Below, piece by piece: positions 16,979 to 27,738 of a stretch of DNA of 64,000 bases (positions are counted from its first letter, which is position 1; the number at the start of each line of letters is the position of its first letter). This DNA is from Flavobacteriaceae bacterium (lineage in GTDB: Bacteria > Bacteroidota > Bacteroidia > Flavobacteriales > Flavobacteriaceae), in contig JAGYJF010000003.1 in the NCBI GenBank assembly GCA_018402135.1, forward strand, positions 744,001-808,000, in the 5' to 3' direction. The notes under the pieces are model-generated. The model had not been told where the DNA came from, made no database searches, and saw only the letters and a list, made by a program, of their open reading frames with translations. Made by a program: the position numbers and the translations under genes.

Positions 16979-18154
16979 TTAAGCTGAGATTATTTCATTA
17001 TAAACCTTACTGGTTTCAATTATTTGGTGAATATCATCATCATTAATTTCTTTTTTATGATCTGCAAAATTCAGAAAATTAATGTACACATCGTCTAATT
17101 GCAACTTGGTTAATTCATAACCGATATTTTTAGCTCTATAGGCTAAAGCTGCTCTGCCACTTCTGGCGGTGAGCACAATTGCCGATTCGGTAACACCTAC
17201 ATCTTTTGGGTCTATAATCTCATAAGTTGCACGATTTTTAATCATGCCATCTTGATGAATTCCAGAGCTATGCGCAAAGGCATTCGCGCCCACAATCGCT
17301 TTGTTAGGCTGCGTATATATACCCATGCTATCCGACACTAACTGGCTGATTCCGTAAAGATGTTGGGTGTTGATATTGGTGTCTAAATTGAGGTAAGGAT
17401 GTTGCTTTAAAATCATTACAACCTCTTCCAAAGCGGTGTTTCCTGCGCGTTCGCCAATCCCATTTATGGTACATTCTATTTGTCTAGCACCATTAATAAC
17501 GCCTTCAATAGAATTGGCGGTGGCCAAACCTAAGTCGTTGTGACAATGACAAGATAAAATGGCCTTTTCAATACCTTTTACATGTTCTTTTAGGTATTTC
17601 ATTTTGGCGCCATATTCGCTTGGTAAACAATAACCTGTTGTATCTGGAATATTCAAAACAGTGGCGCCAGCTTTTATAGCAGCTTCACAAACACGTGCCA
17701 AATATTCGTTGTCAGTTCTACCAGCATCTTCGGCATAAAACTCAACGTCTTCAACAAATGATTTGGCGAATTTCACCGCATCAAATGCACGTTGTATAAT
17801 GGCTTCTCTATTGGAGTTGAATTTGTATTTAATATGCGAATCTGATGTACCAATCCCAGTGTGAATTCTTGGCTTTCTGGCATATTTTAGTGCTTCTGCT
17901 GCAACCTTTATATCGTTTTCAACGGCACGTGTGAGTCCGCAAACGGTGGCATTTTGAATAATTTTAGCAATGGCTTCTACCGATTTAAAGTCACCTGGAC
18001 TAGATACTGGAAAACCCGCTTCAATTACATCTACACCTAAAATATCAAGTTGCTTGGCAATAATTACTTTTTGATTGGCATTCAACTTACATCCAGGAAC
18101 TTGTTCTCCATCTCGTAAGGTAGTGTCGAAAATTTGTATTTTATTATCAGACAT
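16979..18154 (-). CDS. leuA: 2-isopropylmalate synthase, short form without regulatory domain
   Basis: 391 residues. The catalytic TIM barrel begins [12 protein letters not shown] and carries the metal-binding H-C-H in [12 protein letters not shown], plus [11 protein letters not shown]. It condenses acetyl-CoA with 2-oxoisovalerate. Classical LeuA proteins run to over 500 residues with a C-terminal leucine-binding domain that is missing here, so feedback control must differ. It is first in the leu operon, divergent from the gene at 18302. Confidence 0.9.
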   Translation of the reverse strand: MSDNKIQIFDTTLRDGEQVPGCKLNANQKVIIAKQLDILGVDVIEAGFPVSSPGDFKSVEAIAKIIQNATVCGLTRAVENDIKVAAEALKYARKPRIHTGIGTSDSHIKYKFNSNREAIIQRAFDAVKFAKSFVEDVEFYAEDAGRTDNEYLARVCEAAIKAGATVLNIPDTTGYCLPSEYGAKMKYLKEHVKGIEKAILSCHCHNDLGLATANSIEGVINGARQIECTINGIGERAGNTALEEVVMILKQHPYLNLDTNINTQHLYGISQLVSDSMGIYTQPNKAIVGANAFAHSSGIHQDGMIKNRATYEIIDPKDVGVTESAIVLTARSGRAALAYRAKNIGYELTKLQLDDVYINFLNFADHKKEINDDDIHQIIETSKVYNEIISA

Positions 18155-18301
18155 TTATCTGTAGATATTTTTCTATTAATTTGCTAAGTTATATTTTCGA
18201 TACGTCTAAGGCTTGCTACATTCAGCCAACTTTACGATGTTCAACCCATAATATCTTTTGAAAGTATATAGTAATCAGTTCTGTATAAAAATATTTAGTC
18301 G

Positions 18302-19870
18302 ATGACAAAGGAAGAAAAGGATAATTTATTTTTACTTATTAAGTCCCTTACCAAATCAGAAAAGCGTCAATTTAAGCTATATGTTGGTAGATTAGGAGGC
18401 AATGCTGACTCCAAGTTTTTAAATTTATTCAATCTTTTAGACAAAGCCACGACTTATAACGAAAAGGAAATTTTAAAAACTGGGCTCGTAAAAAAACAAC
18501 AACTAGCCAATGTAAAAGCACATTTATACAAACAAATTTTAATTAGCTTAAAGTTAAATCCTTTTCATCAAAATATTCGTTCTCAAATTAGAGAACAGTT
18601 AGATTTTGCTTCTATTTTATATCACAAAGGCTTGTACAAGCAAAGTCTCAAGGTTTTAGATAAATCAAAGGAAATTGCCTTCAATCATGAAGAAAAAAAC
18701 CTAGCCTATGAAATTGTAGAGTTAGAAAAAATAATTGAATCGCAATATATTACTAGAAGTATTTCAAATAGAGCAGACACTTTAATTGCCGAGGCAGAAC
18801 GTTTGAGTAAGTTGAATGTATTGGCGAGTAAGCTTTCAAATTTATCGCTTCAGCTATACAGTATTATTCTAAAATCTGGATACGTAAAAAACGACAGTGA
18901 AAAGAAAGAAATCTCAACTTATTTTTATAATCAGTTACCAAAATTAGACATTCAAACTATTGGATTTAGAGAAAAATTGTGGCTATACAATGCCAATTTG
19001 TGGTACAATTTTTTAATTCAAGATTTTACTGCTTGTTACAAATACTCTAAAAAGTGGGTTGATTTATTTAATGAATATCCTCAAATGATCAGCCTGAATC
19101 CTGTGTCGTTTTTAAAAGGAAACCAATACCTTTTAGAAGCACTTTTTTTCATTAGAGATCACAAACGATACGAGGCTGCTTTACAAAATTTTGAATTCAA
19201 AACTAGCGATAAATCATTTCCTAAAGATGATAATATTGAAGGATTGAGTTTTTTATATCTTAAAACCAACCGCTTAAATTTGTATTTTATGCAAGGTAGG
19301 TTTTCTGAGGGATTGCATGAGGTAGCTGGTATTTTAAAAGGGCTAGACCGTTTCAAAAACAGGATTGATGAGCATCATGTGATGGTGTTTTACTATAAAA
19401 TTGCAAGTCTTTATTTTGGTGTTGGTAATTACAAGCTCTGCGTTTTTTATTTGGATAAAATTATTTCAAATAAATCATTATCAATGCGTGAAGATTTAAT
19501 GTGCTTTTCCCGCGTTCTCAATTTATTTGCACATTACGAAGCTGGACTTGATTACAATTTTGATGCTTTATTGAGAGAAACTTACAAATTTTTAATTAAA
19601 ATGGATGAACTCAATGAAGTGCAAAATGAAATGATAAATTTCATAAAAAGCTTGCAAGACTTATATCCTCAAAATATTAAAAAAGCGTTTATTGACTTAC
19701 ACACAAAATTAAAGCAATTTGAAAACGATCCGTATGAGCGCCGTGCGTTTTTGTATTTAGATATCATCTCATGGTTAGAAAGTAGAATTCATAATATACC
19801 TGTAGATCAAGTGATAAGAAACAAATATTTAGCTGAAATTGAAATTTCCAATAAAAAAATGGCCAATTAA
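18302..19870 (+). CDS. Conserved Bacteroidota hypothetical, helical-repeat protein
   Basis: 522 residues with no signal peptide or membrane segment. It is Leu/Lys/Tyr-rich with repeated helical stretches (for example Y-H-K-G-L-Y-K-Q-S-L-K-V-L-D and F-Y-Y-K-I-A-S-L-Y-F-G-V-G-N-Y), typical of TPR-like scaffolds. No catalytic motif is visible. It is divergent from leuA and upstream of the methionine riboswitch, and it looks monocistronic. I do not assign a function. Confidence 0.65.
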   Translation: MTKEEKDNLFLLIKSLTKSEKRQFKLYVGRLGGNADSKFLNLFNLLDKATTYNEKEILKTGLVKKQQLANVKAHLYKQILISLKLNPFHQNIRSQIREQLDFASILYHKGLYKQSLKVLDKSKEIAFNHEEKNLAYEIVELEKIIESQYITRSISNRADTLIAEAERLSKLNVLASKLSNLSLQLYSIILKSGYVKNDSEKKEISTYFYNQLPKLDIQTIGFREKLWLYNANLWYNFLIQDFTACYKYSKKWVDLFNEYPQMISLNPVSFLKGNQYLLEALFFIRDHKRYEAALQNFEFKTSDKSFPKDDNIEGLSFLYLKTNRLNLYFMQGRFSEGLHEVAGILKGLDRFKNRIDEHHVMVFYYKIASLYFGVGNYKLCVFYLDKIISNKSLSMREDLMCFSRVLNLFAHYEAGLDYNFDALLRETYKFLIKMDELNEVQNEMINFIKSLQDLYPQNIKKAFIDLHTKLKQFENDPYERRAFLYLDIISWLESRIHNIPVDQVIRNKYLAEIEISNKKMAN

Positions 19871-19933
19871 TTTTGTTTTTAACTTTTTATGATTGAATAT
19901 TTGCCTTCACAAAGTTCAAACACTTACTGAAAT

Positions 19934-20056
19934 GTTATCAAGAAAGGCAGAGGGAATAGACCCGTTGAAGCCTTAGCAACCCTTTAGTAATAAAGAAGGT
20001 GCTAAATTCTACCCGACACAGCACAATTCATTTATTGTGATAGTTGGATAGATAAC
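19934..20056 (+). ncRNA. SAM-I (S-box) riboswitch
   Basis: P1 pairs GTTATC (19934-19939) with GATAAC (20051-20056). The conserved core is readable: AAGAAAGGCAGAGGGA, then CCCGTTGAAGCCTTAGCAACC, and later AAGGTGCTAAATTC. These match the S-box consensus strongly. It senses S-adenosylmethionine and would control metY and the genes after it. A terminator follows six nucleotides later, so control is probably transcriptional. Confidence 0.93.
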
Positions 20057-20061
20057 TAAAA

Positions 20062-20090
20062 CGATATGCTTTCTGCATATCGATATTTTT
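20062..20090 (+). terminator. Riboswitch expression-platform terminator
   Basis: CGATATGC (20062-20069) pairs perfectly with GCATATCG (20075-20082) around a 5-nt loop, followed by ATATTTTTC. It lies between the SAM-I aptamer and metY, so SAM binding should favour termination. Confidence 0.8.
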
Positions 20091-20182
20091 CTTTATAACA
20101 TTTTTCTATCAAGTACGTCAAACAATTGACTTATTTGGCTTGTTTGATTTAATTATTTATTAACTCAAAAAAAATTAGAAAA

Positions 20183-21475
20183 ATGAGTACACAAAAATTC
20201 GCAACCAAAGCGTTGCATGCTGGACACGATGTTCAAAAAAATGGTGGCACAAGAGCGGTGCCAATTTACCAATCTACTGCTTACGTATTTAACAATACAG
20301 ATCATGCAGCCAATTTATTCGCCTTAGCTGAGCCTGGTAATATCTACACCAGAATCAACAATCCCACAAACGATATTCTCGAACAAAGATTAGCAGCCTT
20401 AGAAGGTGGCATTGCAGCCGTGGTAACTGCATCGGGAACTGCCGCAACTACAACTACCTTTTTAACCTTGTTAAAGGCTGGCGACCACATTGTAGCGTCA
20501 AACAGTTTGTATGGAGGTACTTATAATTTGTTGAGCGTTACCTTGCCCAGACATGGTATCACGACCACTTTTGTAGATCCGTCAAATCCTGAAAACTTTG
20601 CAAAAGCAGCTAAAGAAAACACGAGAGCTTTTTACATTGAATCGGTTGGAAATCCAAAATTAGATGTTTTAGATATCGAGGCCATTGCAAAACAAGCCAA
20701 GTCGTTTAAAGTGCCTTTTATTGTTGATAACACGGTAGCTACACCTTATTTGTTAAATCCTATTGAACACGGAGCTAACATTGTAATACATTCACTCACA
20801 AAGTATATCAATGGCAATGGCACCGCACTGGGTGGCGTTATAATAGATGCTGGTACTTTTGATTGGACCAACGGAAAGTTTCCAGAATTCACCGAGCCTT
20901 CGGCTGGCTACCATGGTTTGGTGTACAGCGAAGCTTTAGAAGAAGCGGCATTTATTGCAAAAGTTAGAATTGAAGGTTTGAGAGATTACGGAGGTGCGTT
21001 AAGTCCGTTTAATGCATGGCAAATTATTCAAGGATTGGAAACTTTAGAACTTCGCATTAAAAAACACAGCGAAAACGCCTTGCAACTGGCAGAATGGTTA
21101 GAAAAACAAGAAGAAGTGGAATGGGTTAATTATCCAGGATTAAAATCTAGCAAGTACAAAGCCCTAGCTGAAAAATACCTACCTGAAGGTCAAAGTGGTA
21201 TTGTAACTTTTGGAGCAAAAGGCGGTTTTGAAGCTGCCAAAAATATTGTTGATAGTACTAAATTGTTCTCACTTTTAGCAAATATTGGCGATACCAAATC
21301 CTTAATTATTCATCCAGCGAGTACTACGCACCAACAATTGAGTGACGAAGCACAATTGTTAACCGGTGTTAGCAAAGACTTAATCAGATTATCGGTTGGT
21401 ATTGAAAATATTGAAGATTTAAAATCCGATTTAAAAGAAGCATTTGCAACAGTAAAAACCAAACAATTAATTTAA
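20183..21475 (+). CDS. metY: O-acetylhomoserine sulfhydrylase
   Basis: 430 residues, the length typical of MetY rather than the shorter cystathionine synthases. The PLP lysine is in H-S-L-T-K-Y-I-N-G-N-G. The Cys/Met metabolism family motif V-D-N-T-V-A-T-P-Y-L is present. It makes homocysteine from O-acetylhomoserine and sulfide. It is the first gene after the SAM-I riboswitch and precedes metX by 31 bp, supporting the methionine role. Confidence 0.9.
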   Translation: MSTQKFATKALHAGHDVQKNGGTRAVPIYQSTAYVFNNTDHAANLFALAEPGNIYTRINNPTNDILEQRLAALEGGIAAVVTASGTAATTTTFLTLLKAGDHIVASNSLYGGTYNLLSVTLPRHGITTTFVDPSNPENFAKAAKENTRAFYIESVGNPKLDVLDIEAIAKQAKSFKVPFIVDNTVATPYLLNPIEHGANIVIHSLTKYINGNGTALGGVIIDAGTFDWTNGKFPEFTEPSAGYHGLVYSEALEEAAFIAKVRIEGLRDYGGALSPFNAWQIIQGLETLELRIKKHSENALQLAEWLEKQEEVEWVNYPGLKSSKYKALAEKYLPEGQSGIVTFGAKGGFEAAKNIVDSTKLFSLLANIGDTKSLIIHPASTTHQQLSDEAQLLTGVSKDLIRLSVGIENIEDLKSDLKEAFATVKTKQLI

Positions 21476-21484
21476 TTAAGCAAT

Positions 21485-21504
21485 CACCTTATTAAAGTAA
21501 GGTG
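21485..21504 (+). promoter_or_regulatory. Hairpin just before metX
   Basis: CACCTTA and TAAGGTG form a 7-bp stem with a 6-nt loop that ends two bases before the first metX ATG. It could limit ribosome access or mark an RNA-processing site. There is no T-run. Confidence 0.35.
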
Positions 21505-21506
21505 TA

Positions 21507-22535
21507 ATGATGATGGTTATGAATCAACTTCTATATTCCCATTTGCCAGAGGTAACTTTGGCAAATGGCAATACCATAAAAATAAATATTTCATATCAAC
21601 AATTCGGAAATCAGAATTCTGATGCGCCTGTAGTATTGGTGATTCATGCTTTAACAGGTAATTCAAATATCACTGGTCCAGATGGTTGGTGGCAAGATTT
21701 GGTTGGTGAACACAAAGTAATTGACACCAATACCTACCGAGTTTTGGCCTTTAATATTCCTGGTAATGGTTACGATGGCGATGAAAATCAGTTAATCAAT
21801 AATTACAAAGATTACGTTACGTCGGATGTCGCTACCATATTCAATACAGCACTTGAGCAATTACAAATACATCAATTATTTGCCATTATTGGTGGCTCAG
21901 TTGGTGGTGGTATTGCCTGGGAAATGGCAGCTCAAAAGCCAGAATTGTGTCAGCATTTAATTCCTATTGCTTGTCATTGGAAATCGTCGGATTGGTTAAT
22001 CGCAAATTGTCATATTCAAGATGCCATTCTAAATCATTCAAAAACAGCTTTAGCAGATGCACGCATGCATGCAATGACTTTGTACAGAACGCCAGAATCG
22101 TTTCGTGAAAAATTCAACAGGAACCAACACGAATCCGGCTTGTTTTATATTGAAAGTTGGCTGAATCACCATGGTAATAAACTTACAGACCGATTTAAAT
22201 TATCGGCTTATAAACTCATGAATCAGTTTTTAAGAACTATTGATATTACGAGAAATGGTGATAATTTTACTGTGATAGCATCAAAAATTACGGCACATAT
22301 CCATTTGGTGACAATTAATTCTGACTTGCTATTTAAATCTGATGAGTGCTGGGAAACCTATGTTGAATTGAAATCGGTTAAGGAAGATGTGAGCATTTTT
22401 GAAATTAAATCCATTCATGGCCACGATGCGTTTTTAATGGCTTTTGATCAATTGTCTAAGTTTTTAATTCCGATTTTTCAGCCTCAAAAAAAAACGTTAA
22501 TTAGAGATGGCAAAAGAAGTTTTGCAAGTTTATAA
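21507..22535 (+). CDS. metX: Homoserine O-acetyltransferase (alpha/beta hydrolase fold)
   Basis: 342 residues. The nucleophile elbow is G-G-S-V-G-G-G. The catalytic His is in I-H-G-H-D-A-F-L-M, a MetX signature. N-terminal V-I-H-A-L-T-G-N-S is the oxyanion region. It acetylates homoserine to feed MetY. Four in-frame ATGs lie at 21507-21521, so the exact start is uncertain; M-N-Q-L-L-Y at 21519 is a reasonable alternative. It lies between metY and another sulfhydrylase. Confidence 0.88.
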   Translation: MMMVMNQLLYSHLPEVTLANGNTIKINISYQQFGNQNSDAPVVLVIHALTGNSNITGPDGWWQDLVGEHKVIDTNTYRVLAFNIPGNGYDGDENQLINNYKDYVTSDVATIFNTALEQLQIHQLFAIIGGSVGGGIAWEMAAQKPELCQHLIPIACHWKSSDWLIANCHIQDAILNHSKTALADARMHAMTLYRTPESFREKFNRNQHESGLFYIESWLNHHGNKLTDRFKLSAYKLMNQFLRTIDITRNGDNFTVIASKITAHIHLVTINSDLLFKSDECWETYVELKSVKEDVSIFEIKSIHGHDAFLMAFDQLSKFLIPIFQPQKKTLIRDGKRSFASL

Positions 22536-22587
22536 TATGTGTGTATTTGTATTGAAATAGTATAATCGAAAAATCGAGAAAACCAGT

Positions 22588-23751
22588 TTGAATAAATTTG
22601 AAACCAATGCTATAAGAACCCAAATTGAACGTTCTAAATTTCTGGAACATTCAAATCCATTATACCTAACTTCTAGTTACGTTTTTGAGGATGCTGAAGA
22701 TATGCGCGCTTCGTTTGCCGATGAAAAAGACCGTAATGTTTACAGCCGTTATTCCAACCCAAATACCTCAGAATTTATCGAGAAAATTTGTGCTATGGAA
22801 GCTGCCGAAAATGGGTTTGCGTTCGCATCGGGAATGGCGGCTGTGTTTTCAACCTTTGCTGCACTTTTAAACTCGGGCGATCATATTCTGTCTTCGAGCA
22901 GTGTTTTTGGTTCTACACAAAGCATGTACAAAACTATTTTTCCAAAGTGGAATATCAACACAAGTTATTTTAAAGTTAACGAACCTGAATCGATAGAAAC
23001 ATTAATTCAACCTAATACCAAAGTTATTTATGCTGAAAGTCCAACCAATCCAGCTGTAGATATACTTGATTTAGAGTATTTAGGAAAGATTGCTAAAAAG
23101 CACAAACTCATCTTAATTGTAGATAACTGTTTTGCAACACCTTATTTACAGCAGCCTATAAAGTTTGGTGCCGATTTGGTAATTCACTCAGCTACCAAAT
23201 TAATTGATGGTCAAGGTCGTGTACTTGGTGGCATTACCGTTGGAAAAGCTGAATTAATTCAGAAAATATATTTGTTTGCCAGAAATACAGGTCCGGCACT
23301 ATCCCCGTTTAATGCATGGATTTTATCCAAGAGTCTAGAAATCTTAGCGGTTAGAGTAGATAGACATTGTGAAAATGCACTGAAAGTAGCGCAGTTTTTA
23401 GAGAGGCACAAAAAAGTCAAATTTGTAAAATACCCATTTTTAAAATCTCATCCGCAACATGAATTGGCAAAAAAACAGATGAAACTTGGCGGAAATGTGG
23501 TTGCTTTCGAGATTATTGGTGGTGTGGAAGCGGGACGTGAATTTTTAAATTCAATAAAATTATTATCCCTTTCAGCAAATTTGGGTGATACTAGAACCAT
23601 AGTAACGCATCCAGCATCCACAACGCATGCAAAATTAACGGAAGCGGAACGCCAAGAAGCTGGTATTTCTCCTGGAATGGTGCGTGTTTCGGTGGGATTA
23701 GAACATCCCGATGATATTATAAGTGATTTAGAACAGGCATTACAATTTTAA
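22588..23751 (+). CDS. PLP-dependent trans-sulfuration enzyme (sulfhydrylase or cystathionine synthase-like)
   Basis: 387 residues of the Cys/Met metabolism family, starting at TTG (M-N-K-F-E-T-N-A-I-R-T-Q). The PLP Lys is in H-S-A-T-K-L-I-D-G-Q-G-R. G-D-T-R-T-I-V-T-H-P-A-S-T-T-H binds the substrate carboxylate. It resembles O-succinylhomoserine sulfhydrylase (MetZ) and cystathionine gamma-synthase, which motifs alone cannot separate. With metY it gives two paralogous enzymes in one regulon. Confidence 0.85.
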   Translation: MNKFETNAIRTQIERSKFLEHSNPLYLTSSYVFEDAEDMRASFADEKDRNVYSRYSNPNTSEFIEKICAMEAAENGFAFASGMAAVFSTFAALLNSGDHILSSSSVFGSTQSMYKTIFPKWNINTSYFKVNEPESIETLIQPNTKVIYAESPTNPAVDILDLEYLGKIAKKHKLILIVDNCFATPYLQQPIKFGADLVIHSATKLIDGQGRVLGGITVGKAELIQKIYLFARNTGPALSPFNAWILSKSLEILAVRVDRHCENALKVAQFLERHKKVKFVKYPFLKSHPQHELAKKQMKLGGNVVAFEIIGGVEAGREFLNSIKLLSLSANLGDTRTIVTHPASTTHAKLTEAERQEAGISPGMVRVSVGLEHPDDIISDLEQALQF

Positions 23752-23788
23752 GTAAGTTGAAATAAATCAACTTTCAAACACATTTTAT

Positions 23789-24805
23789 ATGAATAACATA
23801 ATTGAAGCAATAAAACATAAAATTTTAATCTTAGATGGTGCCATGGGAACCATGTTACAGCGTTATAATTTTTCGGAAGAAGATTTTAGAGGCGAACGTT
23901 TTAAGGATTATCCAAGTTCGCTAAAAGGCAATAACGATTTGCTGTCACTAACCCAGCCAAAAGCAATTGCCGACATACACCGCCAATATTTTGAAGCTGG
24001 TGCCGATATTGTTGAAACCAACACATTTTCTGGGACAACCATCGCAATGGCCGATTACAATATGGAGTTTTTGGTTGATGAGCTCAATTATGAATCGGCA
24101 AGAATAGCTAAAGAAGTAGCCCAAGAATTCACAGCTAAAAATCCAAACAAGCCAAGATTTGTGGCTGGTAGTATTGGTCCTACTAATAGAACAGCAAGTC
24201 TTTCACCAGACGTTAATAAACCAGAATATCGAGCCGTAACTTTTGAAGACTTGCGGATTGCCTATAAACAGCAAGCCAAGGCTTTAATTAAAGGTGGCGT
24301 TGATGTGCTTTTAGTTGAAACGGTTTTTGATACCCTAAATGCCAAGGCAGCATTATTTGCCATTGAAGAAATAAAAGAGGAAGATAATATCAATATTCCC
24401 ATCATGGTTTCGGGTACAATTACCGATGCGTCGGGTAGAACACTGTCTGGGCAAACAGTAGAAGCTTTTTTAACCTCTATCTCGCATATTCCCCTATTGA
24501 GTGTTGGTTTTAACTGTGCTTTGGGTGCCGAACAACTGTTTCCGTATTTAAAAAGACTCTCTTATGAAACCGAATTTTACACCTCTGCGCATCCCAATGC
24601 TGGTTTGCCAAACGCCTTTGGAGAATACGACGAAAGTGCTGCTGAAATGCAGTCTTACATTGAAGAATATTTAAAAGAAGGTTTAATTAATATTATAGGC
24701 GGCTGTTGTGGTACCAATCCGGAACATATCAAGGCAATTGCCGAAGTTGCGAAAAACTATCAACCCCGAAAAGCTGGAAACGAAATCTTACAACCCAAAA
24801 TCTAA
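23789..24805 (+). CDS. metH: Methionine synthase, homocysteine-binding subunit (split MetH, N-terminal part)
   Basis: 338 residues corresponding to the first domain of B12-dependent MetH. N-terminal [10 protein letters not shown] is the family start. The zinc ligands are Cys in G-F-N-C-A-L-G and the Cys pair in G-G-C-C-G-T. It binds and activates homocysteine. The remaining MetH domains are in the next gene, 11 bp downstream. Confidence 0.92.
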   Translation: MNNIIEAIKHKILILDGAMGTMLQRYNFSEEDFRGERFKDYPSSLKGNNDLLSLTQPKAIADIHRQYFEAGADIVETNTFSGTTIAMADYNMEFLVDELNYESARIAKEVAQEFTAKNPNKPRFVAGSIGPTNRTASLSPDVNKPEYRAVTFEDLRIAYKQQAKALIKGGVDVLLVETVFDTLNAKAALFAIEEIKEEDNINIPIMVSGTITDASGRTLSGQTVEAFLTSISHIPLLSVGFNCALGAEQLFPYLKRLSYETEFYTSAHPNAGLPNAFGEYDESAAEMQSYIEEYLKEGLINIIGGCCGTNPEHIKAIAEVAKNYQPRKAGNEILQPKI

Positions 24806-24816
24806 ATCTCATTTTT

Positions 24817-27516
24817 GTGTCTGAAAAAATTAAATATTTAAGCTTATCTGGATTAGAACCTTTGTTAATTGGACCTAACAGCAATTTTATTAATGTTGGC
24901 GAACGGACTAATGTTACCGGTTCAAGACAATTTTTAAGATTGATAAAAGAACGTAATTTTACTGAAGCTTTAGAAGTTGCTAGAAATCAAGTGGATGGTG
25001 GTGCGCAAATTTTAGATGTCAATATGGATGAAGGCATGTTGGATGGCGTAGAAGCCATGACAACATTTCTAAACTTAATTGCTTCCGAACCCGATATTTC
25101 CCGAATTCCCTTAATGATAGACAGTTCTAAATGGGAAATTATAGAAGCTGGCTTGCGTGTGGTTCAAGGTAAAAGTGTGGTGAACTCCATTAGTTTAAAA
25201 GAAGGCGAAGCACAGTTTAAACACCATGCCAAACTAGTAAAAAGATATGGTGCTGCCGTAATTGTGATGGCTTTTGACGAAGCTGGTCAGGCCGACACTT
25301 ATCAACGTCGCATCGATATTTGCAAGCGTTCTTACGACATATTAGTAAATGAAGTTGGTTTTCCGCCACAGGATATCATATTCGATCCTAATATTTTTCC
25401 AGTGGCCACAGGAATGGATGAACATCGAAAAAACGCCCTGGATTTCTTCCAAGCCACCAAATGGATTCGTAAAAATTTACCTCATGCCAGTGTTTCTGGT
25501 GGCGTAAGCAACGTTTCATTTTCATTTAGAGGAAATAATATTGTGCGTGAAGCAATGCACTCGGCATTTTTATACCACGCTATTAAAAACGGCATGAATA
25601 TGGGAATTGTAAACCCGTCAATGCTTGAGGTTTACGATGAAATAAATAAGGATTTGCTAGATCGCGTTGAGGATGTTTTGTTCGACAGAAGAGACGACGC
25701 TACCGAGCGGTTATTAGACTATGCCGATTCGGTTAAGGATCAGAAAAAAGATGCGACAGAAACGGTTTTAGAATGGAGAAGTCTTGATTTTCAAGCGCGA
25801 ATCACACATGCTTTGGTTAAAGGCTTGGATGCTTTTATTGTTGAAGATGTTGAAGAAGCACGGTTGTCAGTTCAAAAACCCATCAGTGTAATTGAAGGTC
25901 ATTTGATGATTGGGATGAATGTTGTGGGCGATTTATTTGGCAGCGGGAAAATGTTCTTGCCGCAAGTGGTAAAATCTGCACGGGTTATGAAAAAGGCAGT
26001 GGCGTATTTACAACCATTTATTGAAGCCGAAAAAGATGGAAAACAAGAATTTGCAGGTAGAATTTTGATGGCAACAGTAAAAGGTGATGTGCACGATATC
26101 GGTAAGAATATTGTAAGTGTTGTCTTGGGTTGTAATAACTACGAAATTATTGATTTAGGCGTGATGGTTCCACCAGAAAAAATTATCGAAACCGCAGTAC
26201 GCGAACAAGTAGATATTATTGGTTTAAGCGGTTTAATCACGCCATCTTTAGACGAAATGGTATATATTTCGAAGGAATTGGAGCGTCAAAAAATTCGAAT
26301 TCCACTAATTATTGGTGGCGCAACCACTTCAAAAGCCCATACTGCAGTAAAAATAGCGCCCCATTATCAACACACGGTCGTTCATATTAATGATGCTTCT
26401 AGAGCGGTTACGGTAGTAGGTGATTTACTTCAGAAAAATAATGCCGTTTACAAAAGTCAAATTCGTGAGGAATACGATAAATTTCGTGAGCAATTTCTCA
26501 ACCGTACCAGAGATAAAGAATACCGAACTCTGGAAGAAGCAAGAGCGCGAAAGTTCAATATAAATTGGAATGAAACAACCATTTCAAAACCAAAGCAATT
26601 AGGTATTCAGGTGTTGCAAGATTTAGACCTGTCAAAACTCATCGATTTTATAGATTGGACGCCATTTTTTAGAAGTTGGGATTTGCATGGAAAATATCCT
26701 GAAATATTAAATGATGAAGTTGTTGGAAAACAAGCTACCGAATTATTTGCAGATGCACAGAAGCTATTAAAACAAATTTTACACGAAAAGTTATTGAAGG
26801 CCAAAGCTATTTTTGGATTGTTTCCAGCAAATACAGTTGACAGCGACGATATTGAAATAAAGCATATATCAAACGAAACCGATGAAATTAAGAATGCGAA
26901 AACTTTTAAATGTCTAACTTTACGCCAGCAACTTCAAAAGAGGGACGAGTTACCAAATTTTGCTTTATCCGATTTTATTGCGCCAAAAGATAGCGGTATA
27001 CAAGATTATATGGGTGCTTTTTGCGTTTGCACAGGATTTGGCACACAAGAATTGGCTAATGAATTTGAAAAGAACAACGACGATTATAATTCTATAATGA
27101 TAAAAGCTTTGGCAGATAGACTTGCTGAAGCATTTGCCGAATATTTACACAAAGAAGTACGCACCAAGTATTGGGCTTATGCCGAAAATGAAGACCTGAG
27201 CAATACCGATTTAATCAAAGAAGCCTACAAAGGCATCAGACCAGCACCAGGATATCCAGCGTGCCCCGATCACTTAGAGAAATTAACCATCTGGAAACTT
27301 CTAAATGTTGAAGAAGAAATCGGAGTAAAACTCACCGAAAGTCTTGCCATGTGGCCAGCTGCAAGTGTAAGTGGTTACTATTTTGGCAATAAAGAGGCGA
27401 AGTATTTTGGACTTGGAAAGATAACAGAAGATCAATTGAAAGATTATGCCAAACGCCGAAATATGAGTGAAAATGAAGTGCGAAAATGGTTAAATCCAAA
27501 TTTGGCAGAAACTTAA
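24817..27516 (+). CDS. metH: Methionine synthase, folate/cobalamin/reactivation subunit (split MetH, C-terminal part)
   Basis: 899 residues from a GTG start at 24817. A longer in-frame ATG at 24706 would overlap the previous gene by 100 bp and add unrelated residues, so it is rejected. Domains in order: pterin-binding barrel from [13 protein letters not shown], cobalamin cap, B12-binding domain with the base-off motif D-V-H-D-I-G-K-N and G-L-S-G-L-I-T-P, and the SAM-binding reactivation domain with [12 protein letters not shown]. It transfers methyl from methyltetrahydrofolate to homocysteine. Confidence 0.92.
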   Translation: MSEKIKYLSLSGLEPLLIGPNSNFINVGERTNVTGSRQFLRLIKERNFTEALEVARNQVDGGAQILDVNMDEGMLDGVEAMTTFLNLIASEPDISRIPLMIDSSKWEIIEAGLRVVQGKSVVNSISLKEGEAQFKHHAKLVKRYGAAVIVMAFDEAGQADTYQRRIDICKRSYDILVNEVGFPPQDIIFDPNIFPVATGMDEHRKNALDFFQATKWIRKNLPHASVSGGVSNVSFSFRGNNIVREAMHSAFLYHAIKNGMNMGIVNPSMLEVYDEINKDLLDRVEDVLFDRRDDATERLLDYADSVKDQKKDATETVLEWRSLDFQARITHALVKGLDAFIVEDVEEARLSVQKPISVIEGHLMIGMNVVGDLFGSGKMFLPQVVKSARVMKKAVAYLQPFIEAEKDGKQEFAGRILMATVKGDVHDIGKNIVSVVLGCNNYEIIDLGVMVPPEKIIETAVREQVDIIGLSGLITPSLDEMVYISKELERQKIRIPLIIGGATTSKAHTAVKIAPHYQHTVVHINDASRAVTVVGDLLQKNNAVYKSQIREEYDKFREQFLNRTRDKEYRTLEEARARKFNINWNETTISKPKQLGIQVLQDLDLSKLIDFIDWTPFFRSWDLHGKYPEILNDEVVGKQATELFADAQKLLKQILHEKLLKAKAIFGLFPANTVDSDDIEIKHISNETDEIKNAKTFKCLTLRQQLQKRDELPNFALSDFIAPKDSGIQDYMGAFCVCTGFGTQELANEFEKNNDDYNSIMIKALADRLAEAFAEYLHKEVRTKYWAYAENEDLSNTDLIKEAYKGIRPAPGYPACPDHLEKLTIWKLLNVEEEIGVKLTESLAMWPAASVSGYYFGNKEAKYFGLGKITEDQLKDYAKRRNMSENEVRKWLNPNLAET

Positions 27517-27591
27517 CAATTTAGTTTAACTGACTTAAAGGTTTAAGCGCTGTAAGATGTTAATTTTGCACGGAATTTTAAACCTACGAAT

Positions 27592-27684
27592 ATGAAAAAA
27601 TATAAAATTGAATTAAAATTTGCCTTGCAAGTATTACTATTAACAACAGTCTCTTTGTTAATAACATATTTTAACGCTATATAA
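27592..27684 (+). CDS. Possible 30-residue single-span membrane peptide
   Basis: ATG to TAA between metH and metF. A charged head, M-K-K-Y-K-I-E-L-K, is followed by a hydrophobic run, A-L-Q-V-L-L-L-T-T-V-S-L-L-I-T-Y, ending N-A-I. The composition is that of a short inner-membrane peptide. No known family is recognised, and it may be a chance frame in a 222-bp gap. Confidence 0.35.
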   Translation: MKKYKIELKFALQVLLLTTVSLLITYFNAI

Positions 27685-27738
27685 CAGAAATAGAGAAAGA
27701 TACAATTTTTCTATTCTTCTCACTTTTGCTTAAACACT

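Noticed and set aside
24706..24816. Upstream ATG start for the C-terminal MetH gene
   Set aside because: It overlaps the N-terminal MetH gene by 100 bp and adds residues unlike the family; GTG 24817 fits.
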